34,386 nt of DNA from Streptomyces olivaceus (GTDB lineage: Bacteria > Actinomycetota > Actinomycetes > Streptomycetales > Streptomycetaceae), in contig NZ_JOFH01000053.1 in the NCBI RefSeq assembly GCF_000721235.1, positions 1-34,386 on the forward strand, read 5' to 3'. Below are positions 8,010 to 15,544 of this stretch, in pieces. The stretch's first letter is position 1, and each line of letters starts with the position of its first letter. Position numbers and translations under genes: made by a program. The notes under the pieces are model-generated. The model had not been told where the DNA came from. It saw nothing but the letters and a program-made list of their open reading frames with translations, and ran no database searches.

Positions 8010-8996
8010 ATGCTCGAAGACCGCACGACCGCAGCGCCGTCCGCCACGGCGTGGCCGGCCGCGTACCCGCAGGGGTACGCGGTCGTCGACGTGGAGACCA
8101 CCGGCCTGGCCCGCGACGACCGCATCATCTCGGCGGCCGTCTACCGGCTGGACGCCCGCGGCGAGGTCGAGGACCACTGGTACACCCTGGTCAATCCGCA
8201 GCGCGATCCGGGGCCGGTGTGGATACACGGTCTGACGAACGACGTACTGCGCGACGCGCCCCTGTTCCCCGACGTCGCCGAGGAGTTCGCGGCCCGGCTC
8301 GACGGGCGCGTCCTCGTCGCGCACAACGCCGTCTTCGACTGGCAGATGATCGCCCGCGAGTACGCGCGCGCGAAGCGCGAGGCGCCGGTGCGCCACCGGC
8401 TGTGCACCATCGCCCTGTCGAAGGCGCTGGACCTGCCGCTGCCCAACCACAAGCTGGAGTCGCTGGCCGCGCACTTCGGCGTCGTACAGCAGCGCGCGCA
8501 CCACGCGCTGGACGACGCGCGGGTGCTGGCGGAGGCGTTCCGGCCGAGCCTGGTGGCCGCGGCCGCGGGCGGGGTGCGGCTCCCGCTCAACGAGTGCAGG
8601 CCGCTGACCGAGTGGTCGGACCGGCCGGCGCCCCGCATTGGCCAGCAGGCGGGCTACAGCGGCTACCGGGCGGCCAGTTGGCGCCCCTCGCGCAAGAGGC
8701 CCGCCTGCCCCTATCCCAACCCGGGCCGGTACGAAGAGGGCAAACGCCTCAAGCAGGGCATGCGGGTCGCCTTCTCGGGTGACACCTCCGTCGAGCGGGA
8801 CCTGCTGGAGGACCGGGCGACGGAGGCGGGGCTGCACGTCGCCACCAGCCTGTCCCGGCTGACCAGTCTGCTGGTGACCAACGATCCGGACTCGGGCACC
8901 TCCAAGGTGGTCAAGGCCCGCCAGTTCGGTACGCCGGTGGTGGACGAGGCGGCGTTCGGGCAGCTGCTCGCGGACGTCGAGCCCGCGGACGGCTGA
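8010..8996 (+). CDS. DEDDh 3'-5' exonuclease with BRCT domain
   Basis: This 328-residue protein resembles the epsilon (proofreading) subunit of DNA polymerase III. Exo I is VVDVETTG (about 27-34), Exo II is in LVAHNAVFDWQM (about 109-120) and Exo III is HHALDDARVLAEAF (about 163-176), giving the D-E-D-D-H set of metal and catalytic residues. A second domain at about 250-325 has BRCT character (GMRVAFSGD ... VVKARQFGTPVVDE), a combination common in actinobacteria and suited to recruitment at DNA ends or the replisome. The ATG at 8010 follows TATCCT (7996-8001) by eight bases without a Shine-Dalgarno sequence, so a leaderless mRNA is possible. Whether it proofreads for the replicase or acts in repair cannot be decided here. 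Confidence 0.9.
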   Translation: MLEDRTTAAPSATAWPAAYPQGYAVVDVETTGLARDDRIISAAVYRLDARGEVEDHWYTLVNPQRDPGPVWIHGLTNDVLRDAPLFPDVAEEFAARLDGRVLVAHNAVFDWQMIAREYARAKREAPVRHRLCTIALSKALDLPLPNHKLESLAAHFGVVQQRAHHALDDARVLAEAFRPSLVAAAAGGVRLPLNECRPLTEWSDRPAPRIGQQAGYSGYRAASWRPSRKRPACPYPNPGRYEEGKRLKQGMRVAFSGDTSVERDLLEDRATEAGLHVATSLSRLTSLLVTNDPDSGTSKVVKARQFGTPVVDEAAFGQLLADVEPADG

Positions 8997-9107
8997 GCCG
9001 CGCGGCAGCCGGGGGCCGTGCGGGGCGAGCCGTACGGACGGGTGATTCCGGACGACTCGCCCGCCGCCCGCTGGCCCGCGCCGCTGCGGCGGCCCACCCT
9101 GTGGCCC

Positions 9108-9341
9108 ATGGCGACCTGCGAAGTGTGCGGCAACAACTACGGAATGTCCTTCGAGATCCACGCCCAGGGAGCGGTGCACGTCTTCGACTGCTTCTCCTGC
9201 GCGATCCACCGCATGGCCCCCGTCTGCGAGCACTGCCGGGTGCAGATCATCGGCCAGGGCGTCGAGGCCGACGGCCACTGGTTCTGCGGCGCCCACTGCG
9301 CCCGCGCGGAGGGGAGGGCGGGGATCGTCGACAAGGTCTGA
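9108..9341 (+). CDS. Small Cys-rich zinc-binding protein
   Basis: A 77-residue protein with four paired metal-ligand sites: Cys4/Cys7, Cys28/Cys31, Cys40/Cys43 and Cys60 with His63/Cys64. This LIM- or metallothionein-like spacing should bind two zinc ions. The ATG at 9108 is chosen because the first CxxC starts three residues after it and the upstream in-frame sequence is Pro/Arg-rich with poor codon use. The family is common in Streptomyces but has no known function. It may act as a small adaptor or redox/metal sensor; this is a guess. Confidence 0.78.
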   Translation: MATCEVCGNNYGMSFEIHAQGAVHVFDCFSCAIHRMAPVCEHCRVQIIGQGVEADGHWFCGAHCARAEGRAGIVDKV

Positions 9342-9404
9342 GCGCTTCGCGTGACCGCCGGGCGACCCCGTCGTCGAACCCACGCCGCGGCATCGATGCA
9401 GGAC

Positions 9405-9494
9405 ATGCTCCCCGCCGGAGCGGGGATGGCCCGCGGTAGACCCCACGGCCTTGCAAGCGGGTCGTGTGCTCCCCGCCGGCGCGCGGCTGTGGCC
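9405..9494. CRISPR. Possible relic type I-E CRISPR unit (repeat-spacer-repeat)
   Basis: Positions 9405-9433 hold a 29-bp sequence of the form ATGCTCCCCGC-x4-GCGGGGATGGCCC, with the TCCCCGC/GCGGGGA inverted repeat typical of actinobacterial type I-E repeats. A second, degenerate copy begins at 9466 with GTGCTCCCCGCCGG, and 21 of its 29 positions match. The offset is exactly 61 bp, that is a 29-bp repeat plus a 32-bp spacer (9434-9465), the standard I-E period. No further copies at +61 or -61 and no cas genes are present. It could be an orphan relic or a chance hairpin upstream of the SURF1 gene. Confidence 0.45.
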
Positions 9495-9520
9495 CTCGCG
9501 GGGACCTCCCCACGAGGGCC
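9491..9520. other. Large hairpin just before SURF1 gene
   Basis: GGCCCTCG at 9491-9498 pairs with CGAGGGCC at 9513-9520. Inside, after one C-A mismatch, GGGGA pairs with TCCCC around a two-base loop. It lies 26 bases upstream of the GTG start of the SURF1-like gene, and its left foot overlaps the degenerate CRISPR-like repeat. It could be a terminator for upstream transcription or a leader structure. Confidence 0.55.
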
Positions 9521-9546
9521 GACCCCGGCCAAGGTACCGTCGACAC

Positions 9547-10350
9547 GTGTACCGCTTCCTGTTGTCCCGCCAGTGGGTGATCCTCACGCTGGTCGCCGTG
9601 CTGCTCATCCCCACGATGATCCGGCTGGGCCTCTGGCAGATGCACCGCTACGAGGAGCGCACCGCCAGGAACGACCTGGTCGCGCGGGCCCTCGACGCGG
9701 CGCCGGTGGCCGCGGAGTCGCTGACCGCTCCCGGCAGGAAGATCACCACGGACGAGCGGTACCGCACCGTGACCGCGAAGGGCCGCTTCGACGCGGACGG
9801 CGAGGTCGTCGTCCGCCGCCGCACCGACGCCGACGACAACATCGGCTACCACGTGCTGACCCCGTTCGTCCTCGCCGACGGCAAGGTCATGCTGGTCAAC
9901 CGGGGCTGGATCCCCGCGGACGGGGCGAGCCAGACCGAGTACCCGGAGGTTCCGGCCCCGCCCCGCGGGGAGATCACCGTCACCGGTCGGCTGATGCCCG
10001 ACGAGACGACCGAGGCGAGCGGCATCAAGGACCTCCAGGGCCTGCCGGACCGGCAGATCATGCTCATCAACAGCGAGCAGCAGGCCGAGCGGCTGGACGC
10101 CCAGGTGCTCGGCGGGTACGTCGTCCTGAAGGAACCGGAACCGAAGGGCGACACCCCGGAGCCGATCGGCAGGCCCGGCAACGAGAACGCGGCGCTGAAC
10201 TACGCGTACGCCATCCAGTGGTGGCTGTTCGCCGCGGCCGTACCGGTCGGCTGGTGGTTCCTGGTCCGGCGCGAGAAGCGCGACCGGGAGAGCGCCGAGA
10301 CCGCCGAGGACACGGAGCAGGCGGCACCGGCGGAACCCGCGGCGGTGTAG
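9547..10350 (+). CDS. SURF1 family cytochrome oxidase assembly protein
   Basis: A 267-residue SURF1-like protein, expected to help insert heme a into the aa3-type cytochrome c oxidase. The layout is typical: an N-terminal transmembrane helix (about 9-28, ending in LGLWQMHRYEERTARND), then an extracytoplasmic domain with YRTVTAKGRFD and GYHVLTPFVLADGKVMLVNRGW. A C-terminal helix (about 218-240, YAIQWWLFAAAVPVGWWF) ends in a basic, then Glu/Ala-rich tail. The GTG at 9547 is the only start that fits the family N-terminus. A weak AAGG precedes it at 12 bases. Confidence 0.92.
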   Translation: MYRFLLSRQWVILTLVAVLLIPTMIRLGLWQMHRYEERTARNDLVARALDAAPVAAESLTAPGRKITTDERYRTVTAKGRFDADGEVVVRRRTDADDNIGYHVLTPFVLADGKVMLVNRGWIPADGASQTEYPEVPAPPRGEITVTGRLMPDETTEASGIKDLQGLPDRQIMLINSEQQAERLDAQVLGGYVVLKEPEPKGDTPEPIGRPGNENAALNYAYAIQWWLFAAAVPVGWWFLVRREKRDRESAETAEDTEQAAPAEPAAV

Positions 10351-10437
10351 CCGCCCGGCTGTGCAACCGCCCGGCCGTGCGGGCACGGCGCGCGGCCGGA
10401 GCCGATTGCTCCGCCTCCGGCCGGGAAGGCGTCACCC

Positions 10438-12225
10438 GTGCACCCCCGTATCGAGGACTACGCGCTCATCGGCGACCAGCAGACCGCGGCCCTGGTCTCC
10501 ACGGACGGCTCCGTGGACTGGCTCTGCCTGCCCCGCTTCGACTCCGCCGCCTGCTTCGCCAGGCTCCTGGGCGACGAGGACAACGGCTCCTGGCGACTCG
10601 CCCCCAAGGGCGCCGAACGCTGCACGCGGCGCTCCTACCGGCCCGACACCCTGGTCCTGGACACCGAGTGGGAGACCGCGGAGGGCTCGGTGCGGGTCAC
10701 CGACCTGATGCCCCAGCGCGACCGCGCCCCCGACCTCGTACGGATCGTGGAGGGGCTGAGCGGCGAGGTCACCCTGCGCAGCGTGCTCCGGCTGCGCTTC
10801 GACTACGGCTCGGTCGTCCCGTGGGTGCGCAGGTCCGACGGGCACCGGGTGGCCGTCGCCGGTCCGGACTCGGCGTGGCTGCGCAGCGAGCCCGAGGTGC
10901 ACAGCTGGGGCGAGGACTTCGGCACGCACGCGGAGTTCACGGTCGCGGCCGGCGAGAAGGTCGCGTTCGTACTGACCTGGCACCCCTCGCACGAACCCCG
11001 GCCCCCGCTGATCGACCCGTACATGTCGCTGGAGCACAGCGTCGAGGACTGGCGGGGGTGGGCGGCGCGCTGCCGCTACGAGGGCCCGCACCGGGACGCT
11101 GTCGTCCGCTCCCTGATCACGCTGAAGGCGCTCACCTACCGGCCCACCGGCGGCATCGTGGCCGCACCCAGCACCTCGCTACCCGAGGAGCCGGGCGGCG
11201 TGCGCAACTGGGACTACCGCTTCTGCTGGCTGCGCGACTCCACCCTCACCCTGGGCGCCCTGCTGTCCGCCGGCTACCTGGAAGAGGCGGAGGCGTGGCG
11301 CGACTGGCTGCTGCGCGCGGTCGCGGGCAGCCCGGCGGACCTGCAGATCATGTACGGCGTGGCGGGCGAGCGCCGGCTGCCCGAGTCCGAGCTGCCGTGG
11401 CTGTCGGGCTTCGACGGGTCCGCGCCCGTACGCATCGGCAACGACGCGGTGAACCAGCTCCAGCTGGACGTGTACGGCGAGGTCATGGACTCCCTGTCGC
11501 TGGCCCGGCAGGCCGGCATGCGGCCCCGGCCGCAGATGTGGGAGCTGCAGTGCACCCTGATGGACTACCTGGCCACGGCGTGGCGGGAGCCGGACGAGGG
11601 ACTGTGGGAGGTGCGCGGCGGACGCCGCCAGTTCGTGCACTCGAAGGTGATGGCGTGGGTCGCCCTGGACCGGGCGGTGCGCACGCTGGAGCACCACCCC
11701 GAGCTGGGCGGCGGCGACATCGAGGGCTGGCGCGCGCTGCGCGACGAGGTGCACCGCGAGGTGTGCGAGAAGGGCTACGACCCCGAACGCAACACCTTCA
11801 CCCAGTACTACGGCTCGCGGGAGCTGGACGCCTCGCTGCTGCTCATCCCCCGCGTGGGCTTCCTGCCGCCGGACGACCCGCGCGTCGTCGGCACGGTCGA
11901 CGCGATCGGCGCCGAGCTGGCCCGGGACGGCTTGGTGCGCCGCTACAGCACCGAGGGCCCGCAGGTCGACGGGTTGCCGGGCGGCGAGGGGACGTTCCTG
12001 GTGTGCTCGTTCTGGTACGCGGACGCGCTGCACGCGGTCGGCCGGGCGAAGGAGGCGCGGGACCTCTTCGAGCGGCTGGTCGGGCTCGCCAACGACGTGG
12101 GTCTCCTCGCCGAGGAGTACGACCCGGTGGCCGGGCGGCAGCTCGGCAACTTCCCGCAGGCCTTCAGCCATGTCGGCCTGGTGAACACGGCCCTCGCCCT
12201 GTTCGGGGAAGAGGATGCAGGATAG
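10438..12225 (+). CDS. Glycoside hydrolase family 15 (glucoamylase/trehalase-like)
   Basis: This 595-residue protein has the two-part structure of cytoplasmic bacterial GH15 enzymes. The N-terminal beta domain begins IEDYALIGDQQTAALVSTDG and contains SVDWLCLPRFDS. The (alpha/alpha)6 catalytic domain from about residue 220 includes RNWDYRFCWLRD, the best-conserved substrate-binding stretch. No signal peptide is seen, so it acts in the cytoplasm. Relatives hydrolyse alpha-glucosides; in mycobacteria a member of this group is a trehalase. Glucoamylase or trehalase activity cannot be separated by sequence reading alone. The GTG at 10438 has GGGAAGG upstream. An SDR gene starts five bases after its stop, suggesting co-transcription. 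Confidence 0.9.
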   Translation: MHPRIEDYALIGDQQTAALVSTDGSVDWLCLPRFDSAACFARLLGDEDNGSWRLAPKGAERCTRRSYRPDTLVLDTEWETAEGSVRVTDLMPQRDRAPDLVRIVEGLSGEVTLRSVLRLRFDYGSVVPWVRRSDGHRVAVAGPDSAWLRSEPEVHSWGEDFGTHAEFTVAAGEKVAFVLTWHPSHEPRPPLIDPYMSLEHSVEDWRGWAARCRYEGPHRDAVVRSLITLKALTYRPTGGIVAAPSTSLPEEPGGVRNWDYRFCWLRDSTLTLGALLSAGYLEEAEAWRDWLLRAVAGSPADLQIMYGVAGERRLPESELPWLSGFDGSAPVRIGNDAVNQLQLDVYGEVMDSLSLARQAGMRPRPQMWELQCTLMDYLATAWREPDEGLWEVRGGRRQFVHSKVMAWVALDRAVRTLEHHPELGGGDIEGWRALRDEVHREVCEKGYDPERNTFTQYYGSRELDASLLLIPRVGFLPPDDPRVVGTVDAIGAELARDGLVRRYSTEGPQVDGLPGGEGTFLVCSFWYADALHAVGRAKEARDLFERLVGLANDVGLLAEEYDPVAGRQLGNFPQAFSHVGLVNTALALFGEEDAG

Positions 12226-12230
12226 GGACC

Positions 12231-12986
12231 ATGGATCTTGGACTGAAGGACCGGGTGTACGTCGTCACGGGAGCCACTCGGGGCCTGGGCAACGCCACCG
12301 CGCGCGAACTGGTCGCCGACGGGGCGAAGGTGGTCCTCACGGGCCGGGACGCGAAGACCGCCGCCGACGCGGCGGCCGCGCTGGGCCCCGAGGTGGTGGG
12401 CGTCGCCGCGGACAACGCCGACCCGGAGGCCGCCGCGCGGCTGGTCGCGACCGCCCGTGAGCGCTTCGGCCGCTTCGACGGCGTACTGATCAGTGTGGGC
12501 GGGCCGCCGTCCGGGCTCGCCGCGGACAACACGGACGAGCAGTGGCAGTCGGCGTTCGAGTCGGTCTTCCTCGGCGCGGTGCGCCTCGCCCGCACGGCGG
12601 CGGCCGAGCTGGCGGACGGCGGGGTCATCGGCTTCGTGCTGTCGGGCTCGGTGCACGAACCGATTCCGAACCTGACCATCTCCAACGGCCTGCGGCCGGG
12701 CCTCGCGGGCTTCGCCAAGTCCCTCGCCGACGAGCTGGGCCCGCGCGGCATCCGGGTCGTCGGCGTGCTGCCGGGCCGCGTCGACACCGACCGGGTGCGG
12801 CAGCTGGACGCCGCCTCGGCCGACCCGGAGGCGACCAGGGCGGCCGCCGAGTCGCGCATCCCGCTGCGCCGCTACGGCACCCCGGAGGAGTTCGGCCGCG
12901 CGGCGGCGTTCCTGCTCTCCCCCGCCGCGTCGTACGTCACAGGCGTGATGCTGCCGGTGGACGGCGGGGTACGGCACGGGTTCTGA
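12231..12986 (+). CDS. SDR-family oxidoreductase, atypical active site
   Basis: A 251-residue Rossmann-fold protein of the short-chain dehydrogenase/reductase superfamily. TGATRGLGNATA (about 13-24) is the nucleotide-binding glycine motif, and ISVGGPPSGLA replaces the common NNAG segment. The C-terminal SYVTGVMLPVDGG is typical. Where classical SDRs have YxxxK, this protein reads SNGLRPGLAGFAKSLA, so Tyr aligns with Ser and Lys with Arg. This matches a known atypical FabG-like subgroup whose activity is unclear. The gene follows the GH15 gene by five bases and shares its transcript. It converges on the Asp23/AmaP operon, with a 29-base gap. Confidence 0.85.
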   Translation: MDLGLKDRVYVVTGATRGLGNATARELVADGAKVVLTGRDAKTAADAAAALGPEVVGVAADNADPEAAARLVATARERFGRFDGVLISVGGPPSGLAADNTDEQWQSAFESVFLGAVRLARTAAAELADGGVIGFVLSGSVHEPIPNLTISNGLRPGLAGFAKSLADELGPRGIRVVGVLPGRVDTDRVRQLDAASADPEATRAAAESRIPLRRYGTPEEFGRAAAFLLSPAASYVTGVMLPVDGGVRHGF

Positions 12987-13018
12987 CGCGGGCCGACGGC
13001 GCGGGCGTGGGCGCGTCA
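12984..13018. terminator. Inverted repeat joining two convergent stop codons
   Basis: TGACGCG (12984-12990) and CGCGTCA (13012-13018) form a 7-bp inverted repeat with a 21-base loop. The arms begin exactly with the TGA stops of the SDR gene and of the convergent amaP-like gene. It may act as a bidirectional terminator, but the stem is short. Confidence 0.4.
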
Positions 13019-13594
13019 GCTGACCCGCTCCGCCCGGTGCTTGACGCCCCGCAGCCGGACCTCGGCCGGGAGTGCCGTGAGGTTGGCCGAGGTCCGGGCG
13101 TGGGTCAGCGCGCGGGCGGTCAGGTCGTGCAGGGCGCTGCCGGGGTCCACGTGGGGGGCCAGGAGCAGCCGGACGCGGGTCCCCGGGGCGTTGCGGCGGC
13201 CGGTGAGCCGGACACGGGCCCGTTCGACGCCGTCCACCCGGTCCGCCTCGTCGGCGAGGGCGTCCTCCAGTGCCCGGCCGCGCAGCGTCGCGCTCTCCCC
13301 GTCCCCGGTGTCGACGAGGACCTCGGCGAGGCGGCGCCGGCGCACCACCGCGACCAGCCACCACAGGGCGAGCAGCAGCAGGACGGCGAGGGCGGCGATG
13401 ACGACCGGCCACCACCAGCCGGCGTCGCGCCACCGCGTCCGCTCGGCGGTGGTCAGCAGGACGTCGTCGGGGCCCTGGTGGACCCACCAGGAGGGTGCCG
13501 GCACGTCGAAGGCGACGGCGAGCACCGCGCCGCCGACGGCGAGCAGGACCAGGCCGGCCAGGCCGGTCAGCACACGGTTCACGGTCCGCAGCAC
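13016..13594 (-). CDS. amaP: AmaP-like alkaline shock membrane anchor protein
   Basis: The 192-residue product has two transmembrane helices (about 6-29 and 62-84) with a Trp-rich loop between. A cytoplasmic domain follows that carries VDGVERARVRLTGRRNAPGTRVRLLL, the pattern seen in AmaP proteins that tether Asp23 to the membrane in Gram-positive bacteria. It starts with GTG four bases after the stop of the DUF6286-type gene and is the last gene of a five-gene operon with two Asp23-like genes. The function, anchoring Asp23-family proteins at the envelope, is inferred from family and context. Confidence 0.8.
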   Translation of the reverse strand: MLRTVNRVLTGLAGLVLLAVGGAVLAVAFDVPAPSWWVHQGPDDVLLTTAERTRWRDAGWWWPVVIAALAVLLLLALWWLVAVVRRRRLAEVLVDTGDGESATLRGRALEDALADEADRVDGVERARVRLTGRRNAPGTRVRLLLAPHVDPGSALHDLTARALTHARTSANLTALPAEVRLRGVKHRAERVS

Positions 13595-13598
13595 CGCG

Positions 13599-14288
13599 TC
13601 ACCCCTTCCGTCCGGGACGTGCCACCCGCAGCGACACGGCAGGCGGCCGGGCCAGCCCGAGTCCGCGCACCGCGTCGTCGAGCACGCCGTCCAGATCGGT
13701 CCGTACGTCGTCCAGTTCCCGGAAGTGCGACTGGGCGCGCACCCGGGCCCGGCGGCGGCGCATCCGGACCCGCGCCGCCTGCACCCCGGGGACCTCCATG
13801 GCCCGGTCCCGCAGCGCGGCGGCGGCGGCGTCCCGGTGCAGCCCGGCGCGTACGTCCCGGTGGGTGCGGCGCATCGGCAGGAGCCGGCGCAGACCGGGGG
13901 TGAGGGCGAGGAGGAGCAGCCAGAGTCCGAGGGCCGCGGCGACGGACGCCCCGACCAGGACCCAGATGTCGTCGAGAGGCCGTTCGGCGAGCTGCCGGGC
14001 CAGTTCGCGGCGCCAGCCGAGGGCCGGGCGGCCGGCGCGCACGGCGGCGATGTCGTACAGGAAGACCCCGGCGAGGAGCAGAAGCAGCAGCGAGACGATG
14101 CCCGCGGGAACGCGGCGCGTGGACCAGAAGCGTCCGGCCCGTCCGTGGTCCGGCGTGCCGGATTCCTCGTGCGGGTCCGGCGGGCGCTCCGCGGGCGAGG
14201 GCGCCCCGTCCGGCTCCGTTGCGGGGTCCACGACCGGCAGGCGCCGGGTGCTGCCCTCTTCCGTGCCGAAGCCCTGGGACTCGCTCAT
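13599..14288 (-). CDS. DUF6286-type membrane protein of Asp23 operon
   Basis: A 229-residue protein with an acidic, Pro-rich cytoplasmic N-terminus (1-60), two transmembrane helices (about 61-80 and 107-130) and a C-terminal domain. That domain, with VPGVQAARVRMRRRRARVRAQ, resembles the AmaP/Asp23-type alpha-beta fold. The ATG at 14288 overlaps the stop of the upstream Asp23-like gene (ATGA) and has GGGAGG before it. It looks like a distant duplicate of the amaP-like gene that follows. Function unknown; a role in envelope stress or cell-wall homeostasis is suggested only by its neighbours. Confidence 0.75.
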   Translation of the reverse strand: MSESQGFGTEEGSTRRLPVVDPATEPDGAPSPAERPPDPHEESGTPDHGRAGRFWSTRRVPAGIVSLLLLLLAGVFLYDIAAVRAGRPALGWRRELARQLAERPLDDIWVLVGASVAAALGLWLLLLALTPGLRRLLPMRRTHRDVRAGLHRDAAAAALRDRAMEVPGVQAARVRMRRRRARVRAQSHFRELDDVRTDLDGVLDDAVRGLGLARPPAVSLRVARPGRKG

Positions 14289-14668
14289 CGGGTCCTCCCG
14301 TGCCGCGCGCCGTACTCCGCCGCCAGGTGCAGCCGCTCCACCCGGACGGCGACCTCCGGCACCGACATGCCCACCAGCGTCCGTACCCGCTGGACGACTT
14401 GGTGACGCACCTGGGCGCAGCGGGCGCCGATGTCGCACGGGTGGCCGAGTTCCAGGTGGACGCTGACGCGGGCGGTGTCGTGGTGGACGACGACGGTGGC
14501 GTACGGGCGCGCCGCGTCCGGGTGGAGCGGGCCGACCGCCTCCAGTGCCGCCCGCGCGGCGACCTTGGCGACGACCCGGTCGGCGATCCGCGTGGCGCCA
14601 CGCTCGCGGGGCGGCACGGCGGCGGGGGGTTGCAGCAGCTCACCGGCCGCGCCGGTCACGCCGGTCAC
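14285..14668 (-). CDS. Asp23/Gls24-like protein, second copy
   Basis: A 127-residue cytoplasmic protein of Asp23/Gls24 type. The fold signature is ATRIADRVVAKVAARAALEAVGPL, then a beta-rich middle (ATVVVHHDTARVSVHLEL) and a final helix with VRTLVGMSVPEVAVRVERLHL. It starts with a GTG that overlaps the upstream small membrane gene by four bases and ends in an ATGA overlap with the next gene, so translation of three genes is coupled. Asp23 proteins bind AmaP at the membrane; partnership with the AmaP-like products downstream is inferred. Confidence 0.75.
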   Translation of the reverse strand: MTGVTGAAGELLQPPAAVPPRERGATRIADRVVAKVAARAALEAVGPLHPDAARPYATVVVHHDTARVSVHLELGHPCDIGARCAQVRHQVVQRVRTLVGMSVPEVAVRVERLHLAAEYGARHGRTR

Positions 14669-14850
14669 CGCCGCCGGTCGTCGCGGCCGCGGAAGAGGTC
14701 ACCGAGGTCCATGTCCCCCTCCAGGAAGCGACCGACGACGAAGCCGACGGCGCCCAGCGCCGCGACCAGCAGAAACGCGCCGAAACCGCCGAAATACCCG
14801 GCGAATCCCAGTGCCATGCCGGCGATCATGCCGACCACGGCCATGCTCAT
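14665..14850 (-). CDS. Small membrane protein of Asp23 operon
   Basis: A 61-residue protein with two hydrophobic helices (about 2-20 and 22-42) rich in Gly and Met, followed by an acidic-basic cytoplasmic end (GDMDLGDLFRGRDDRRR). The ATG at 14850 has GGGAG at six bases. It lies between the two Asp23-like genes and overlaps the second by four bases (GTGA). It resembles small DUF2273-type proteins found in Gram-positive asp23 operons in size and place, but the match is not certain. Confidence 0.7.
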   Translation of the reverse strand: MSMAVVGMIAGMALGFAGYFGGFGAFLLVAALGAVGFVVGRFLEGDMDLGDLFRGRDDRRR

Positions 14851-14903
14851 GCTGCGCTCCCGTCATCCACCTTGTTCGTCCTCACTGCGGGCCGGTGTCC
14901 GTG

Positions 14904-15386
14904 TCACTTGATCCGGGGCTCCGGTTCCTCGTCCTCCTCGTCGGGCAGCTTGACGTCGCTGACCGCGATGTTGACCTCGACGACCTCCAGGCCGGTCATC
15001 CGCTCGACGGCGGCGACCACGTTCTCCCGGACGTCCCGCGCCACGTCCGAGATCGACACGCCGTACTCGACGACGATCTCCAGGTCCAGCGCGGTCTGCT
15101 TCTCACCGACCTCGGCCTTCACCCCGCGGGTCACCCCGGACTTGGTCCCGCCCGGCACCCGGTCGCGCACGGCGCCGAAGGTGCGGGACATCCCGCTGCC
15201 CATCGCGTGCACCCCGGCGACGTCGCGGGCCGCCATGCCGGTGATCTTCTCCACGACGCCGTCGGCGATGGTGGTCCGTCCCCGGGAGCCGGGGTCGCCG
15301 CCGCCGCGCCGGATCGTCTGGCCCTTGGCCGTCCCGGGGCTGTCGCTCGTGTCCTGCCCGGTCCGGTGGCTCTCGATGTCGCTCAT
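14904..15386 (-). CDS. Asp23/Gls24 family envelope stress protein
   Basis: A 160-residue Asp23/Gls24-family protein and the first gene of the operon. After a disordered, charged N-terminus, the domain starts at about residue 38 with TTIADGVVEKITGMAARDVAGVHAMG. It continues with KQTALDLEIVVEYGVSISDVARDVRENVVAAVERMTGLEVVEVNIAVSDV, the most typical part of the family, and ends in an acidic tail (DEEDEEPEP). The ATG at 15386 is preceded by GAAGGGA. Asp23 is an abundant membrane-associated protein that responds to envelope stress in Staphylococcus; the Streptomyces role is not known. Confidence 0.9.
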   Translation of the reverse strand: MSDIESHRTGQDTSDSPGTAKGQTIRRGGGDPGSRGRTTIADGVVEKITGMAARDVAGVHAMGSGMSRTFGAVRDRVPGGTKSGVTRGVKAEVGEKQTALDLEIVVEYGVSISDVARDVRENVVAAVERMTGLEVVEVNIAVSDVKLPDEEDEEPEPRIK

Positions 15387-15544
15387 CGCCGTACGTCCCT
15401 TCCGGTGGGGGTCCCTGCGACCCACGGTAAGCGGGGTCGCCGCACCGCGCGCCGTGGACGCGTCGGATCGGGGGAACGGGGCGGCGGGCGCGGGTCCCAC
15501 GCGGTGGGCGCGCGGGACCGGCGGGCGCGGGAGCCGGCCGCGCG

